Below, piece after piece: positions 34,940 through 43,168 of a stretch of DNA of 64,000 nucleotides (position 1 is its first letter; each line of letters begins with the position of its first letter). The notes beneath the pieces are model-generated. The model was not told the DNA's origin. It did no database searches and saw only the letters and a list, made by a program, of their open reading frames with translations. This DNA is from Achromobacter sp. B7 (GTDB taxonomy: Bacteria; Pseudomonadota; Gammaproteobacteria; Burkholderiales; Burkholderiaceae_B), in assembly GCF_003600685.1 (NCBI RefSeq), contig NZ_CP032084.1, positions 4,588,001 to 4,652,000 of the forward strand, in the 5' to 3' direction. The position numbers and the translations under genes are program-made.

Positions 34940-35685
34940 GCCTTTACTCCCATCTTGGCGCGGATGTACTGTCCCAGGGCACGCATTTCGGCGCCGGCCG
35001 CACGCGCGGTAGTCTTCTTGGATTTCCAGACGGGTTCGCCAATAGACTGTGCTTCAGCGACGCTGCTGCGTAGGCCGATGGTGACGGGCGCAAGCAGCTT
35101 CTCGTGGGTGGCACGGACTTCTGCCAAATGGCGGACCTGGCGCGGATTCCGCCGATCCACCATGCTGGGAAGAAGCCCGAGAAATTGCAGCCTAGGATTG
35201 CGCTGCCGAGCATTGAGTATCACGCGCATCATCTTCTTGATCCCTTCGATGCTGTACTCCTCCATCTCCACAGGTGATATGACCGCATCGGCAGCGTGAA
35301 GCGCTGCTGCCAAGGCGATGCTCACGCCCGGCGCTGTATCAATCACGCAGAGGTCATAACCTTGTTCGGCGAAGGCCGACAGATTTACCCGGAAATTTCT
35401 CAGCGCGGTCTCGAGCGGCATGTAAATCAAGTTCGCCAGCAGTTGATCTGCCGCGATCAAGGAGATGCTCGAGTCGTGTGTCGGCGCCACAGGCGTGCTG
35501 TCGAGAAAGAGCGCGCTTGCAGGGATTTCCAGCTTGAACCGGGCCATGGTCTTGGAGATGTCGCCAGAATCCAAGTCGACAACCAAGACCCTAGCTCCTG
35601 CTTCGGCTGCTTCAAATGAGGTGTTGACTGCGGTCGTGGTCTTGCCAACACCGCCCTTTCCTTGTGCGACTGCGAGAATTTTCAT
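34936..35685 (-). CDS. incC: IncC-like ParA ATPase
   Basis: I start at the ATG giving MKILAVAQGKGG (35683-35685); longer frames are possible but this places the deviant Walker A KGGVGKTT at residues 10-17. Other ParA marks are VVDLDSGDIS and VIDTAPGVSI. The second half, EYSIEGIKKMMRVIL, LQFLGLLPSMVD, TIGLRSSVAEA and PVWKSKKTTAR, is very close to IncC of IncP-1 plasmids, the partner of KorB. It makes a dynamic pattern on the nucleoid that positions KorB-bound DNA. The KorB operator at 35750-35764 in its leader implies autorepression of the operon. Confidence 0.93.
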   Translation of the reverse strand: MKILAVAQGKGGVGKTTTAVNTSFEAAEAGARVLVVDLDSGDISKTMARFKLEIPASALFLDSTPVAPTHDSSISLIAADQLLANLIYMPLETALRNFRVNLSAFAEQGYDLCVIDTAPGVSIALAAALHAADAVISPVEMEEYSIEGIKKMMRVILNARQRNPRLQFLGLLPSMVDRRNPRQVRHLAEVRATHEKLLAPVTIGLRSSVAEAQSIGEPVWKSKKTTARAAGAEMRALGQYIRAKMGVKA

Positions 35686-35749
35686 GCTATTTGCGATCCC
35701 TCTTGTGTTGTGGGGTACGGGCGCAGAGCAGCCACACACCAGTTCCGCT

Positions 35750-35764
35750 GTTTAGCTGCTAAAC
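35750..35764. promoter_or_regulatory. KorB-type operator (O_B) 4, incC-korB promoter
   Basis: GTTTAGCTGCTAAAC lies 65 bp upstream of the incC start. The arms are perfect; the centre base is T rather than G/C. Its position fits autoregulation of incC-korB. Confidence 0.85.
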
Positions 35765-35785
35765 ACCAGTAGATTGGCGTCACGC

Positions 35786-36046
35786 TCAGGATTTCTTGAC
35801 GGTCGGGTCGGGAGACCGAAGGGATTCGGGAATGGGACAAGGGTGCCCGCCGGTGCCGTCTATCCTTGCGAAGTAGTCATCCAGAGCCTGCACCGTCTGC
35901 ACTCCCGGGTTCTTCACCTCGCCGTAGCGAATCTTCCTTAGATTGCTAAGAGACACATGCGTGGCGTCCGCGACGGTCTTGAGGTCGGTGTATGGGACGG
36001 CGCGGAGACGGGCCAGCACCCGGTCGAAAAATTGAAGTTCGCTCAC
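35786..36046 (-). CDS. Small HTH regulator
   Basis: The 86-residue protein has an XRE-like HTH: YTDLKTVADATHVSLSNLRKIRYGEV, with a following PGVQTVQALDDYF helix. It is divergent from the larger XRE gene at 36119, and the palindrome AACCCGTATTTGGGTT lies between them. It precedes incC on the same strand with a KorB operator in the gap. It could be one side of a bistable transfer or maintenance switch. Confidence 0.75.
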   Translation of the reverse strand: MSELQFFDRVLARLRAVPYTDLKTVADATHVSLSNLRKIRYGEVKNPGVQTVQALDDYFARIDGTGGHPCPIPESLRSPDPTVKKS

Positions 36047-36059
36047 AGACGAAGATTCT

Positions 36060-36075
36060 AACCCGTATTTGGGTT
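36060..36075. promoter_or_regulatory. Palindromic operator between divergent HTH genes
   Basis: AACCCGTATTTGGGTT, followed at 36080 by the half-site AACCCA. The same palindrome recurs at 36711-36726 and, as ACCCAAATTTGGGT, at 36763-36776. Its place between two divergent HTH genes suggests that one of them binds it. Confidence 0.6.
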
Positions 36076-36118
36076 ATTTCAACCCACATATCTGCGCGCC
36101 AGCGCGGCATAGTGCGGT

Positions 36119-36544
36119 ATGGCAAAAAAAGCTACAGAAATCGTCGGGGCGAACGTAGACCAGCTGATGCGCAGCGCCGGTTTGTCGAATGCCGCACTGG
36201 AGAAAAAAACAAACGGCCGCTTAACGCGCTCGACGGTCGACCGCGTCCGCCGCGCCGAGGGCAGCGCGGGTGTTGAAAGCGTTGCGGAAATCGCACGGGC
36301 TTTCGGGTTGGATGTTTGGCAATTGTTCGTGGAAGGTCTGGATCCCGGCCAATTGCCTTCACTCGGACATGATGATGCCGATGGGGTGTCGGCACTTTCC
36401 GAAGAAGAAAGGATGCTCTTGGTCAGCTTCCGCAGTCTGAACCCAGCATTCCAACAACTCATCCTGAACGATATAGATCGGTATGCTGAGGCGGAACGCC
36501 AGACGATGCTTAAAAAGGGGGAGTCCTCGAAGCGACGCGCATAG
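36119..36544 (+). CDS. XRE-family HTH repressor
   Basis: The 141-residue protein has an N-terminal XRE HTH (NVDQLMRSAGLSNAALEKKT, then STVDRVRRAEGSAGVES) and a C-terminal segment of phage-repressor type without the LexA/CI protease residues. It is divergent from the HTH gene at 36046 across a 72-bp gap with the palindromic operator. Phage-like repressors of this type often hold an integrated element in its quiet state. Confidence 0.8.
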   Translation: MAKKATEIVGANVDQLMRSAGLSNAALEKKTNGRLTRSTVDRVRRAEGSAGVESVAEIARAFGLDVWQLFVEGLDPGQLPSLGHDDADGVSALSEEERMLLVSFRSLNPAFQQLILNDIDRYAEAERQTMLKKGESSKRRA

Positions 36545-36710
36545 ACCCCCGCAATGGCGGGTCGAACACACGACCGGTGCCACTGTCTGCTATTTGGATA
36601 TAGGCAGAAACGGCAGCTTGCGCAAAAAATTTAGGCCGGACGTATCAAAACTTGAAAACAATATCATTTTGTTCCCTCCTAGATCAGGGTAAGCCGTCGC
36701 TGCATTCATA

Positions 36711-36726
36711 AACCCATATTTGGGTT
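36711..36726. promoter_or_regulatory. Palindromic operator copy 2
   Basis: AACCCATATTTGGGTT overlaps the -35 element TTGACA (36725-36730) of the leader promoter, so binding would block RNA polymerase. Confidence 0.6.
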
Positions 36727-36752
36727 GACAACGTTTATTTACGGGTTATCAT
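36725..36752 (+). promoter_or_regulatory. Strong sigma-70 promoter of the leader operon
   Basis: TTGACA at 36725-36730, 16 bp, TATCAT at 36747-36752. A perfect -35 with a one-mismatch -10, bracketed by two palindromic operators. It would transcribe to the right toward the DUF1173 and AlpA genes. Confidence 0.65.
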
Positions 36753-36762
36753 GTTCGCATAC

Positions 36763-36776
36763 ACCCAAATTTGGGT
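36763..36776. promoter_or_regulatory. Palindromic operator copy 3
   Basis: ACCCAAATTTGGGT is a perfect 14-bp palindrome near the expected start of transcription, so binding would also repress. Confidence 0.6.
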
Positions 36777-36777
36777 T

Positions 36778-36792
36778 GCGCTCTTTAACAAC
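36778..36792 (+). promoter_or_regulatory. boxA-like antitermination signal
   Basis: GCGCTCTTTAACAAC contains CTCTTTAACAA, the conserved core of the bacterial boxA (Nus-factor) element. It lies about 20 bp downstream of the likely start site, where rRNA and phage operons carry theirs. It may allow transcription through the long leader. Confidence 0.5.
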
Positions 36793-37222
36793 TGAACCTT
36801 TATTCGTCCTGCATCGGCGCACGCGTTGATGTCAGAAGGGGAGCCGGTCGCGACATTGAGAGGCCCCAGGGACAAAAACAAGCGGCAAGAATCATTGCGC
36901 CAAAAGAGGCCCGTGAAGCTCGTTAGCGATTGTGCTGACGTACAAATCCGGCCAGGTGCAGAGCCTGGCAGGCGCATTGATCTCGTGCGGGGATGGAAGC
37001 ATATTGAAGCCCACCCTAGTGAAACCGACAACCGCCAACGCGGGACTCCAAGTTTCACACGAGCGCCTAAGTACGACATGCCCCACGTGGCGAATAACGT
37101 GTTGGGCGAACACCGGGCAGGGTCTCAACTTGCCTGTGCCGTGCAAGTCGGCAGGAAGCCGCCAACGTCGTGGTATCTCGGCGGCGGCATCCGAATCGGC
37201 GTTCACCAAGATTTTTCCCGGT

Positions 37223-37237
37223 GTTTAGCTGCTAAAC
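37223..37237. promoter_or_regulatory. KorB-type operator (O_B) 5
   Basis: GTTTAGCTGCTAAAC in the leader of the DUF1173 operon, 259 bp before the first gene. Identical to operator 4. Confidence 0.85.
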
Positions 37238-37495
37238 ACTACGGAAGTCGAGCGTTCCGATTCGGATGGCACATGGCTCCATCTCACGCAGCTCTACACA
37301 CAAATAAACGCTGTTCAAAGAAAGCGCGACTTCCACAGCAACGGCATCCTCCGGATGTTGGCGCGTTCTTCGACCGCTGTCTCGATATCGGTCTGCATCT
37401 CCATCCTAACGAGAGGCTTCCTGTTCTGGTGCCAATGGTGCCGCTCGCGTCCGACATGAGTCCGTCAAACGGGGCCTCCTTCATACGGTAATTCA

Positions 37496-37642
37496 ATGAA
37501 AAAACGCATGATTATCTGGGGGGGCGTATCCGTGATCCTCGCTGCCGGCTATGCGTCGTACGAGTTTTACTCCTCCGCCAAAGAAGACTGCTACAAGCAG
37601 GCATACGTAGCCACCACGCTTTGTTCGATCGTGCGGAAGTAG
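37496..37642 (+). CDS. 48-residue membrane-anchored protein
   Basis: MKKRMIIWGGVSVILAAG followed by AYASYEFYSS gives one hydrophobic helix, then a short polar tail with two cysteines (EDCYKQAYVATTLCSI). It ends 3 bp before the DUF1173 start, so they are translationally linked. Unknown family; possibly a small lipoprotein-like or single-pass protein of the element. Confidence 0.6.
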   Translation: MKKRMIIWGGVSVILAAGYASYEFYSSAKEDCYKQAYVATTLCSIVRK

Positions 37643-37645
37643 GCC

Positions 37646-38929
37646 ATGGATCGCAAGGTCTACCCGGTTGAAATAACGCTTGGGTCCACGACGCGGCCGT
37701 ACTCGCCCGAGTTTCAAATGGCCGATCAGTTCAAGGAAGGCTGGAAGCGCGTGCTGCTGATGGCGCATGGCAAGGCAGACGTCAGGTGTACTTGCCCTGG
37801 ATCGGGCGAACGACGCTTGTCGATCCACAGCCGTTCCAACTCTGATCGGTTCCACCTTGCCCGCTTTCCCGAGACAGGGTCAGAGCACAGCGAAGACTGC
37901 GTCTACTACGGTGTGGATCCAAGCATGTCCGGGCTCGGGTCATATCGACGTGGCGTGGTCCAAGAGCTCGACGATGGCGCTGTGAAGATTAAGCTGAAGG
38001 TCGGACTTCAACAGCGTGCGACGGCCGCCCCAGAAGAAGGGGACGCCTCGTCCGCCGCCGCGCCGTCGATGCCTGCTACACGCCCGCGAACTGGACAAGC
38101 CAGCATGACATTGCTCGGCCTCCTGCATTTTCTTTGGACACAAGCAGGCCTCCACGCATGGTCGCCAGGCATGGAAAGAAAGCGCAATCTTGGTGTGGTG
38201 CATCACCACTTGATGCGCTCGGCCATGACTACCTATGCGGGGCGTGTGCGACTGGCTCAAAACCTCCTGATCTCCACGCCGACGGCAAGCGGACAGCAAG
38301 CGGGACACAACAAGGCCAAGGCCCTGGAGGCGGTTACTCAACGACGGCGTTTGGTTGTGATTGCCCCCCTCGCGCAGCACCAAGAAGCAATGGACGGCAG
38401 CGCCACGCTGCCTATCGCAGGGTTTCATGGCATCCCTTACCTGAACCTCGATGAGAACGCCTGGGAACCCTTGGAGCGCCGTTTTCCCCGAGAACTCGAC
38501 TCATGGCGAGCAGGGAATGCCGTCGTCGCTGTCGTACAAACTGATCCGCCCAAGTCCTCTAGCGGCAGCATGCGCGCGCAGGTTGTCGATATCGCTCTCA
38601 TGCAAACCACGCGAGACTGGATCCCAGTCGATTCGGGCTACGAAGCGCTGGTCGCCGACAAGCTGGTTGCTGAAAAGCGCCGCTTTGAAAAGCCTCTCCG
38701 GTTTGACGCTGGCGAGGACGTAGCCTTCCCGGATTTTTGGTTGCGCGACAGGCACACGCCTGCGCCGCTGGAAGTGTGGGGCATGAGCACGCCGGAATAC
38801 CTGGCGCGCAAGGCAGAAAAGGGCGCGCACTACGACGAGACGTACGGCAAAGAAGGCTGGTGGTCTTGGAACGCGTCCATCGGCGATCCGGTACCGGACT
38901 TCCCGGCACCACTGAGATCGCACGATTAA
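37646..38929 (+). CDS. DUF1173-family protein
   Basis: The 427-residue protein has the marks of DUF1173: an N-terminal Cys segment (DVRCTCPGSGERRLSIHSR, then RFPETGSEHSEDCVYYG) that may bind metal, then MTLLGLLHFLWTQAGLHAW in the middle and a helical C-terminal part. This family occurs almost only on integrative and conjugative elements and plasmids of proteobacteria. Function is unknown; location next to partition and AlpA genes suggests a maintenance or transfer role. Confidence 0.8.
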   Translation: MDRKVYPVEITLGSTTRPYSPEFQMADQFKEGWKRVLLMAHGKADVRCTCPGSGERRLSIHSRSNSDRFHLARFPETGSEHSEDCVYYGVDPSMSGLGSYRRGVVQELDDGAVKIKLKVGLQQRATAAPEEGDASSAAAPSMPATRPRTGQASMTLLGLLHFLWTQAGLHAWSPGMERKRNLGVVHHHLMRSAMTTYAGRVRLAQNLLISTPTASGQQAGHNKAKALEAVTQRRRLVVIAPLAQHQEAMDGSATLPIAGFHGIPYLNLDENAWEPLERRFPRELDSWRAGNAVVAVVQTDPPKSSSGSMRAQVVDIALMQTTRDWIPVDSGYEALVADKLVAEKRRFEKPLRFDAGEDVAFPDFWLRDRHTPAPLEVWGMSTPEYLARKAEKGAHYDETYGKEGWWSWNASIGDPVPDFPAPLRSHD

Positions 38930-39066
38930 GCAGTGATCCAGACCGCTCTCTACTGAACTTCTCATGGAGCCGACGAGCGTGCTCACTTTTACTATCTTTT
39001 TTCCGCTTTTGTTATCGGCCTTGGCCTTACAGAATCGCGTCGTGCGCGCGCAGACCAGGCGGGAAA

Positions 39067-39195
39067 ATGCTGATATGCGCTGTACTCGGTATCGGTATTG
39101 GGCTCACGGCAGTAGGGGCGATTTATTACTCCTGCGCCTCTGGACAACCTGAATGCAGTCCCGTCTTCTCTCGCATGCTCGGACTATCCAAATGA
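39067..39195 (+). CDS. 42-residue membrane protein
   Basis: MLICAVLGIGIGLTAVGAIY gives one long hydrophobic helix, followed by CASGQPECSPVFSRMLGLSK with two cysteines. Another frame beginning at 38964 (MEPTSVLTF) overlaps it and also has a hydrophobic start, so the true coding frame is not certain. Tiny membrane proteins recur in this operon. Confidence 0.45.
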   Translation: MLICAVLGIGIGLTAVGAIYYSCASGQPECSPVFSRMLGLSK

Positions 39196-39264
39196 GGGCA
39201 ACGGAATGACCAGTATTTATGGAGTTTCGCCCTGGTGTTCGTGGGCACAGTGGGACACGCAACG

Positions 39265-39360
39265 ATGACCAAGACGCGAGCGGCCTGGATCCTTGTACTC
39301 AGCGAGGCACTTGTCGGATTCGGCTACATCGCCAACTCGCTGCTTCCGCCCAAGCTCTGA
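39265..39360 (+). CDS. 31-residue small membrane protein
   Basis: MTKTRAAWILVLSEALVGFG, then YIANSLLPPKL, is a single hydrophobic helix. It lies 13 bp before the next small membrane protein gene. Too short to assign a function; codon use is consistent with translation. Confidence 0.4.
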   Translation: MTKTRAAWILVLSEALVGFGYIANSLLPPKL

Positions 39361-39373
39361 AGGACCAAAACGA

Positions 39374-39598
39374 ATGAAAAAACTCACTGCCTCGCTCGAA
39401 ACCCACGCCGCCGAGCTCGCTTCCCTTGCTTCGTATGCAACCTGCATCCTGCCAACGGTCTTAGCGGTCTATACCGTGATCAAGGGCGACGCGGCATTGG
39501 GCGGGATCGCATTCGCAATCATTGCTTTGGTGTTCAAACTGGAAGTGGGACTTTTGGCGTTAAAGAGCGACCGTCGCGACGGTGAACATCACGCCTAA
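39374..39598 (+). CDS. 74-residue membrane protein
   Basis: From the ATG at 39374 (MKKLTASLETHAAEL), with GAAGGACC upstream, the chain has two hydrophobic helices (SYATCILPTVLAVYTVI and GIAFAIIALVFKLEVGLLAL) and a charged C-terminal tail. Its end overlaps the start of the AlpA gene by 17 bp, which indicates one operon. Family not recognised. Confidence 0.65.
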   Translation: MKKLTASLETHAAELASLASYATCILPTVLAVYTVIKGDAALGGIAFAIIALVFKLEVGLLALKSDRRDGEHHA

Positions 39599-39884
39599 CA
39601 ATTCCGAGCCGAGTGGCGGGAGCGTTGAACGCTCCAATCGACATGAGGCACTCGAGGACTCTTGGATGCACAGCCTACAAAATACCCCTACTGCCCCGAG
39701 CGCAACACCTACACCTACCGGTGACAGGCTCTATCGATTGACTGACGTCGAGAGAGTCGTGTCCCTCAAGAAGAGCAAAATTTACGCGCTGATCAAGCTT
39801 CAACAGTTCCCCCGCCAAAGAAAGATTGACGGCGCGTCGCGTTGGGTCGCATCGGAGATCGACCGCTGGGTCGCTGAGCGCTAG
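39582..39884 (+). CDS. alpA: AlpA-family transcriptional regulator
   Basis: The last 50 residues form the AlpA/MerR-like HTH: YRLTDVERVVSLKKSKIYAL, followed by FPRQRKIDGASRWVASEID and the W-x-x-E/R ending. The N-terminal half is an unstructured Ser/Thr/Pro linker. A GTG start at 39582 overlaps the upstream gene; an ATG at 39666 is an alternative. AlpA proteins control integrase expression or act as excisionase-like factors on islands. Being the last gene before the tRNA fits that. Confidence 0.85.
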   Translation: MNITPNNSEPSGGSVERSNRHEALEDSWMHSLQNTPTAPSATPTPTGDRLYRLTDVERVVSLKKSKIYALIKLQQFPRQRKIDGASRWVASEIDRWVAER

Positions 39885-39965
39885 CCGTCGCCCGGAAGGC
39901 GACGCACATCAACACGCAATCGGCAGGGTACATATAGGTGTACCCTTGGTGCCGGAGAAATGGAC

Positions 39966-39996
39966 AAGGGCTTACGCAATGAACACGTAAGCCCTT
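39966..39996. terminator. Hairpin between alpA and tRNA-Pro
   Basis: AAGGGCTTACG and CGTAAGCCCTT form a perfect 11-bp stem around a 9-nt loop, followed on the plus strand by GATTTTATT. It can end the alpA operon on the plus strand and the tRNA on the minus strand. Confidence 0.65.
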
Positions 39997-40004
39997 GATT
40001 TTAT

Positions 40005-40081
40005 TGGTCGGGGCGGTGGGATTCGAACTCACGACCCTCTGCTCCCAAAGCAGATGCGCTACCAGGCTGCGCTACGCCCCG
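40005..40081 (-). tRNA. tRNA-Pro (TGG)
   Basis: The minus strand reads CGGGGCGTAGCGCAGCC..., with the anticodon stem TCTGC/GCAGA around loop TTTGGGA (anticodon TGG), the T arm GGTTCGAAT-type and the acceptor end CGCCCCGACCA. All 77 positions including CCA are encoded. The 3' end faces the island, which fits it being the attachment site. Confidence 0.95.
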
Positions 40082-40181
40082 AAGGGTGGCAACTATACCA
40101 GAATCCCGGCCCCCCGGGCGTAGACGCGCCGCGCGGTCGTGCGAACGTGGTCATGTCGCCCAAGACGATGCGCCCAAATAG

Positions 40182-40218
40182 AAATCGGCGCGCCATGAAG
40201 GCGCGCCGATTTTTTTAT
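40182..40218. terminator. Terminator downstream of pstB
   Basis: AAATCGGCGCGCC and GGCGCGCCGATTT form a perfect 13-bp stem around ATGAA. T-rich runs follow on both strands, so it would end the pst operon on the minus strand and any rightward transcript. Confidence 0.85.
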
Positions 40219-40269
40219 CCGCGCATCGGGCCAACGGTCGTTACGACAGGGCCCGCGCCGCAGCATCCA

Positions 40270-41046
40270 TCAGCCGAAGCGGCCCGTGATGTAGTCCTCG
40301 GTTTCCTTGCGCGAGGGCTTCACGAAGATCTGGTCGGTCTGACCGAATTCCATGAGTTCGCCCAGGTACATGTAGGCGGTGTAGTCCGAGCAGCGCGCCG
40401 CCTGCTGCATGTTGTGCGTCACGATCACGACCGTGTAGTCGTTCTTCAGTTCGGCGATCAGCTCTTCGATCTTGGCGGTGGAAATCGGGTCCAGCGCCGA
40501 GCAGGGCTCGTCCAGCAGCAGCACTTCGGGCTTGATCGCCACGCCGCGCGCGATGCACAGGCGTTGTTGCTGGCCGCCCGACAGGCTGTTGCCGCTTTGA
40601 TGCAGCTTGTCCTTCACTTCGTTCCACAGCGCGGCCTTGCTCAAGGCCCATTCCACGCGCTCGTCCATTTCGCCCTTGGACAGGCGCTCGAACAGGCGCA
40701 CGCCGAACGCGATGTTGTCGTAGATGCTCATGGGAAACGGCGTGGGCTTCTGGAACACCATGCCGACCTTGGCGCGGATCAGCGAGATATCCGTCTTGGC
40801 CGTCAGCAGGTTCTCGCCGTCCAGGATGATTTCGCCTTCGGCGCGCTGGCCCGGGTACAGCTCGAACATGCGGTTGAACGTGCGCAACAGCGTGGACTTG
40901 CCGCAGCCCGACGGGCCGATGAAGGCGGTGACCTTCTTCTCCTGGATCGACATGTTTACATTGCGGATCGCATGGAACTTGCCGTAGTAGAAGTTCAGGT
41001 TCTTGACCTCGATCTTGTTCTTGACGGCGGTAGCGGTGTTTTCCAT
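40270..41046 (-). CDS. pstB: Phosphate ABC transporter ATPase PstB
   Basis: The 258-residue ATPase has Walker [13 protein letters not shown], signature [13 protein letters not shown], Walker [14 protein letters not shown] and the switch His in [14 protein letters not shown]. It powers high-affinity phosphate uptake with PstA and PstC. The pst operon ends here. No phoU follows; the tRNA-Pro and the island lie directly downstream, so phoU is elsewhere. Confidence 0.97.
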   Translation of the reverse strand: MENTATAVKNKIEVKNLNFYYGKFHAIRNVNMSIQEKKVTAFIGPSGCGKSTLLRTFNRMFELYPGQRAEGEIILDGENLLTAKTDISLIRAKVGMVFQKPTPFPMSIYDNIAFGVRLFERLSKGEMDERVEWALSKAALWNEVKDKLHQSGNSLSGGQQQRLCIARGVAIKPEVLLLDEPCSALDPISTAKIEELIAELKNDYTVVIVTHNMQQAARCSDYTAYMYLGELMEFGQTDQIFVKPSRKETEDYITGRFG

Positions 41047-41094
41047 TTCTTTTCCCTTGGCTCCGGCGCGCCACGCGCGCCGGCAAAGCGATCT

Positions 41095-41949
41095 TTACTT
41101 GCGGAACATGTTGCGGGCAATGATGTTGATGCCCAGCACCAGTAGCGTAATCAGCGTGGCGCCGGCCCAGGCCAGGTCGTTCCAGTCCTTGAAGGGGCTG
41201 GCGGCGTATTGGTAGATGACGACGGGCAGGTTGGCCATCGGCGCGTTCATGTTGAACGACATGAACTGGTTGGACAGCGCCGTGAACAGCAGCGGCGCGG
41301 TCTCGCCGGAAATCCGGGCAATGGCCAGCAGCACGCCGGTGATGATGCCGGTCTTGGCGGCGCGATAGCACACCAGCGTGATCATGCGCCACTTGGGGCA
41401 GCCCAGCGCCGCCGCGGCTTCGCGCAGGCTGTTGGGCACCAGCAGCAGCATGTTGTCGGTGGTGCGCACCACCACCGGAATCACCAGGATGGACAAGGCC
41501 AGCGCGCCGGCCCAACCCGAGTAATGGCCCACCTGCGCCACGTACACGGCGTAGATGAACAAGCCGATGATGATGGACGGCGCCGACAGCAGCACGTCGT
41601 TCAAAAACCGCGTGGCAGGCGCCAGCCAGCCGCGCTGGCCGTATTCCGCCAGGTAGGTGCCGGCCAGGATGCCGACCGGCGTGCCGATCAGCGTGCCTAC
41701 GCCCGCCATCACCACGCTGCCGAAGATGGCGTTGATCAGGCCACCGGTTTGCCCGGGCGGCGGCGTGATTTCGGTGAACAGCGTGTACGACAGCGCGGGC
41801 GCGCCCTTGGTCAGCAGCGTCAGGATGATCCAGAACAGCCAGAACAAGCCGAACACCAGCGTGCCCAGCGACACCGTCAGCATGATGCGGTTGAGGATGC
41901 GGCGGCGCCGGTAGACGCCATTCTGCATATTGAGTACGGAGACAGCCAT
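41095..41949 (-). CDS. pstA: Phosphate ABC transporter permease PstA
   Basis: The 284-residue protein has about six membrane helices and the permease EAA-type loop ([20 protein letters not shown]). Hydrophobic starts [20 protein letters not shown] and the second half [14 protein letters not shown] match PstA. It forms the channel with PstC. Gaps to pstB (48 bp) and pstC (26 bp) fit one operon. Confidence 0.96.
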   Translation of the reverse strand: MAVSVLNMQNGVYRRRRILNRIMLTVSLGTLVFGLFWLFWIILTLLTKGAPALSYTLFTEITPPPGQTGGLINAIFGSVVMAGVGTLIGTPVGILAGTYLAEYGQRGWLAPATRFLNDVLLSAPSIIIGLFIYAVYVAQVGHYSGWAGALALSILVIPVVVRTTDNMLLLVPNSLREAAAALGCPKWRMITLVCYRAAKTGIITGVLLAIARISGETAPLLFTALSNQFMSFNMNAPMANLPVVIYQYAASPFKDWNDLAWAGATLITLLVLGINIIARNMFRK

Positions 41950-41975
41950 GATCTTTTCCTTGTGCTCGCGGCGCG

Positions 41976-42992
41976 TCAGGTCTTACGGCCTTCGCCGGCG
42001 GAAAGGCGCACCAGCAGCACCTTGGCCAGGGCCAGCACGATGGTCGTGATCAAGAACAGGATCAAGCCCAGTTCCAGCAACGCCGACTTCTGAATGCCGC
42101 CTGCTTCGTTGAATTCATTGGCCAGCGCGGAAGCAATCGAGTTGCCCGGCGAGAACAGCGAGCCCGACCATTTGAACGCGTTGCCGATCACGAACGTCAC
42201 GGCCATCGTCTCGCCCAGGGCGCGGCCCAGGCCCAGCATGATGCCGCCGATGACGCCCGACTTGGTGAAGGGCAGCACCACGCGCCACATCACTTCCCAG
42301 GTCGTGCTGCCCAGCCCGTAGGCCGATTCCTTCAGCATCGCGGGCACCAGCTCGAACACGTCGCGCATCACGGCGGCAATGAACGGGATGATCATGATCG
42401 ACAGGATCAGGCCGGCGGTGAAGATGCCGATGCCGAAAGGCGGCCCGGCAAACAGCCCGCCGATGACGGGCACGTTGCCCAGCGTGGCGATCAGGAACGG
42501 CTGCACGTACTGCTGGAATACCGGCACGAAGACAAACAGTCCCCACATGCCGTAGATGATGGACGGAATGGCAGCCAACATTTCGACGGCGGTGCCCAGC
42601 GGGCGACGCAGCCAGGTCGGCGACAGTTCGGTCAGGAAGATGGCGATGCCGAACGAAACCGGCACGGCGATGATCAGGGCGATGGCCGACGTCAGCAAGG
42701 TGCCGATGATGGGCACCACGGCGCCGTAGTTCTGGTTGACCGGGTCCCAATCGTTAAGCCACAGGAACGACAAGCCGTATTTGGCCAGCGATTCGCGGCT
42801 GCCGTAGATCAGGGATACCAGAATCGCCGCCAGCAGGATGAACACCAGGAAGGCGAACAGGCGGGTCAGATTCTTGAACAGCGCATCCATCAGCGCGTTT
42901 TTATTTTGCTTCATAGGCGAAGGCGTGCCGGTAGTCACGGAGTCCGCCACGCTGGGCGAAAGCGGCACACTATTATCCATTACCGCGCTCAT
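41976..42992 (-). CDS. pstC: Phosphate ABC transporter permease PstC
   Basis: The 338-residue protein has the PstC-type N-terminal cytoplasmic stretch, then [20 protein letters not shown] and five more helices. The coupling loop [20 protein letters not shown] and the motif [16 protein letters not shown] are the typical PstC marks. Second gene of the operon, pairs with PstA. Confidence 0.96.
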   Translation of the reverse strand: MSAVMDNSVPLSPSVADSVTTGTPSPMKQNKNALMDALFKNLTRLFAFLVFILLAAILVSLIYGSRESLAKYGLSFLWLNDWDPVNQNYGAVVPIIGTLLTSAIALIIAVPVSFGIAIFLTELSPTWLRRPLGTAVEMLAAIPSIIYGMWGLFVFVPVFQQYVQPFLIATLGNVPVIGGLFAGPPFGIGIFTAGLILSIMIIPFIAAVMRDVFELVPAMLKESAYGLGSTTWEVMWRVVLPFTKSGVIGGIMLGLGRALGETMAVTFVIGNAFKWSGSLFSPGNSIASALANEFNEAGGIQKSALLELGLILFLITTIVLALAKVLLVRLSAGEGRKT

Positions 42993-43168
42993 GGATGGAC
43001 TTTCCTTAGATGACCTGGGTGGAAACGGGAACTGCTGGGGCGAGCCGCCCCGGGTCTCTTGGTGGCCAAGACTTCCGGGGCGGTCGCCATCGGGTCAAGC
43101 GTGTGGCAGGGAAGCGTCAGGCCGTGCCCAAGGCAGGTCAGACGCCAATCTTGCGCGCTGTCCCCGGT

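Larger units (their letters stand above)
36545..37495. other. Control leader with promoter, operators and boxA-like site
   Basis: No gene is supported in these 950 bp; candidate frames lack ribosome sites. It holds two copies of the palindromic operator, a strong promoter, a boxA-like CTCTTTAACAA and a KorB operator. Together they form a long, regulated leader for the operon that begins at 37496. Confidence 0.6.

Noticed and set aside
36826..37491. 221-residue frame in the control leader
   Set aside because: No ribosome site, arginine/proline-rich content and overlap with a KorB operator; the region is more likely an untranslated leader.
40054..41145. Long plus-strand reading frame opposite pstB and pstA
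   Set aside because: It is the antisense shadow of well-conserved pst genes; the amino-acid content is biased (Ala/Arg/His/Gln) and matches no family.
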